A stretch of 64,000 nucleotides of DNA from Shouchella clausii (lineage in GTDB: Bacteria > Bacillota > Bacilli > Bacillales > Bacillaceae_D): contig NZ_BCXJ01000001.1 in assembly GCF_001598215.1 (NCBI RefSeq), positions 620,001-684,000 on the forward strand, read 5' to 3'. The notes below the pieces were generated by a model. It was not told where the DNA came from. It saw nothing but the letters and a program-made list of their open reading frames with translations, and did no database searches. Below, in pieces: positions 63,077-64,000 of this stretch. Each line of letters starts with the position of its first letter. Within the stretch, counting starts at the first letter, position 1. Position numbers and translations under genes: made by a program.

Positions 63077-64000
63077 TCACCGACTTGGATGCAGTTCAGA
63101 AAATGTCTTCTCAATTGGGACAACGATGTCATGGCGAGCAAGTTCAAGATTGGGCCGTGTCGTTAGCCACTCCTCTTTGACAGTCTTCCCTGCCGTAAGA
63201 GCAATAATGGCGGATGGAACATCTGCACCAGCATGGTGAGAAAACGCATAACCGCCGCCAAATCGAGGGTTGATGTCAATGACGTAGTAATCGTCGCCAT
63301 TGAAAAACACATCGGCATTCATATATCCAGCATGACCTAAATGCTCGCCCATTTTGCGGGCAATCTCAACCAACTCAGGTTGATGGACGGTTATGCACCG
63401 ATCTACATCACCGCCTCTCATTTGCAGTTGTTTGCGGATAAACGACGCGCAGAAGCGGCCGTCTAAATCATTGAATATGTCCAGGCTGTATTTATCACCT
63501 TCGATAATTTCCTCGATTAAAATGTTGTTTTCTGCTTCTTTTGCGGTCGCATCATCTAGCGGCGACTCTTTTACCGTGTTGACGGCGTGTTGGTATGCAT
63601 GTTCAATGTCTTCGATTTTATGTGCCGTTTCCACGCCAATTGAAGCAGAGCCGTTGCGGGGCTTGATCATTAGTGGAAACGCTATCTGATTGTTAGCGAG
63701 GGCAGCTTTTACTGTTGCGATCGAGCAGTATGATTTTGGTGCTTTCACACCAATAGGGCTTAGCAATTGCCGGTAGTTGCCTTTATCGCGGACGCTGTCC
63801 ACAACGGATTGGTCAGGGGCAAAAACAGCGACTCCCTGTTCTTGAAGTTCCTTTTTGTGTGCAGCTATTTTGGGCACTTCCCAATCATTTAATGGCACAA
63901 GGCAATCAACGTTGTGTTTTTGGCAAATGGTAAGAATCGCTTCCATATAATGCTCGTCTGTTTGATGAGGAATGACATAGTTTTCGTCTCCTGCTTGTAA
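63077..64000 (-). CDS. ATP-grasp ligase-like protein, 5' end outside the window
   Basis: The visible 307 codons reach the window edge in an open frame, beginning LQAGDENYVIPHQTDEHYME, so the true start lies beyond 64000. The ATP-grasp fold is clear: FPLMIKPRNGSASIGVE (ATP-binding Lys), NILIEEIIEGDKYSLDIF, and DINPRFGGGYAF with metal-binding Asn. The closest look is to CarB-like carboxylate-amine ligases (PylC-type). It is followed by an M20 peptidase. The pair suggests making and removing an amino-acid-derived amide, but the substrate is unknown. Confidence 0.85.
   Translation of the reverse strand, partial: LQAGDENYVIPHQTDEHYMEAILTICQKHNVDCLVPLNDWEVPKIAAHKKELQEQGVAVFAPDQSVVDSVRDKGNYRQLLSPIGVKAPKSYCSIATVKAALANNQIAFPLMIKPRNGSASIGVETAHKIEDIEHAYQHAVNTVKESPLDDATAKEAENNILIEEIIEGDKYSLDIFNDLDGRFCASFIRKQLQMRGGDVDRCITVHQPELVEIARKMGEHLGHAGYMNADVFFNGDDYYVIDINPRFGGGYAFSHHAGADVPSAIIALTAGKTVKEEWLTTRPNLELARHDIVVPIEKTFSELHPSR

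Noticed and set aside
1-64000. CRISPR arrays, tRNA/rRNA genes, complete IS elements, prophage modules
   Set aside because: No regularly spaced repeat-spacer array, cloverleaf, rRNA-like stretch, transposase or phage structural gene was recognised on either strand.

Overview
The window looks like a chromosomal segment of an alkaliphilic Bacillaceae, most probably Shouchella (Bacillus) clausii or a close relative. The evidence is a gallidermin-type lantibiotic precursor whose core matches what I recall of clausin, Firmicute-style Shine-Dalgarno sites before nearly every gene, a complete Bacillus-order rbsRKDACB operon, and a galactan operon of the ganSPQ/ganA/ganB type. No rRNA, tRNA, CRISPR array or complete insertion sequence is visible.

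Region by region: (1) 1-10.3 kb is a class I lanthipeptide cluster: precursor, LanB dehydratase, LanC cyclase, LanD decarboxylase, LanFEG immunity ABC transporter and LanRK two-component system. No LanT exporter or LanP leader protease is present. (2) 10.3-16.4 kb is an accessory stretch. It holds a membrane-anchored HhH/coiled-coil protein, a tight three-gene run (GIY-YIG/DUF4357 nuclease, five-helix membrane protein, SIR2-like protein) that resembles an uncharacterised defence module, and an XRE regulator divergent from a frameshifted Fic gene across a repeat-rich operator. (3) 16.4-24.4 kb carries a nucleoside hydrolase and the ribose operon, bracketed by two decayed copies of the same unidentified gene tail. 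(4) 24.4-30.4 kb holds small solo genes: an effector-binding protein, a MerR-controlled short-chain dehydrogenase, an aminoglycoside-phosphotransferase-like kinase, an L,D-transpeptidase, and an erythromycin-esterase-like protein whose 3' end and terminator are tandemly duplicated (167-bp unit).

(5) 30.4-38.4 kb has a chemoreceptor, dehydrogenase and Na+/solute symporter set, a convergent amidinohydrolase, an AraC regulator with an odd start, and a two-gene ABC transporter behind a GntR-type operator that has no GntR gene. (6) 38.4-50.8 kb is a surface-carbohydrate-like region. It contains UDP-galactopyranose mutase, a LysR regulator, a circularly permuted membrane-bound GH3 enzyme, and two paralogous GH3 enzymes flanking a GtrA-like protein and a family 2 glycosyltransferase. 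In the last GH3 copy the catalytic Asp is replaced by Glu. (7) 51-53 kb is a TrmB-type regulator and an EamA transporter that share an inverted-repeat operator. (8) 53.1-61.1 kb is the galactan operon: LacI-type regulator, sugar ABC importer, secreted GH53 galactanase and GH42 beta-galactosidase. (9) The right end has a DinB-family protein, an M20 peptidase and an ATP-grasp ligase cut by the window edge.

Functionally, ribose and galactan use are textbook catabolic units: extracellular GH53 cuts galactan, GanSPQ imports the oligosaccharides and GH42 releases galactose; nucleoside hydrolase liberates ribose, which RbsDK process. The lantibiotic cluster is self-regulated and self-protecting but must borrow export and leader cleavage. 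All functions are read from sequence motifs; no database search was run.
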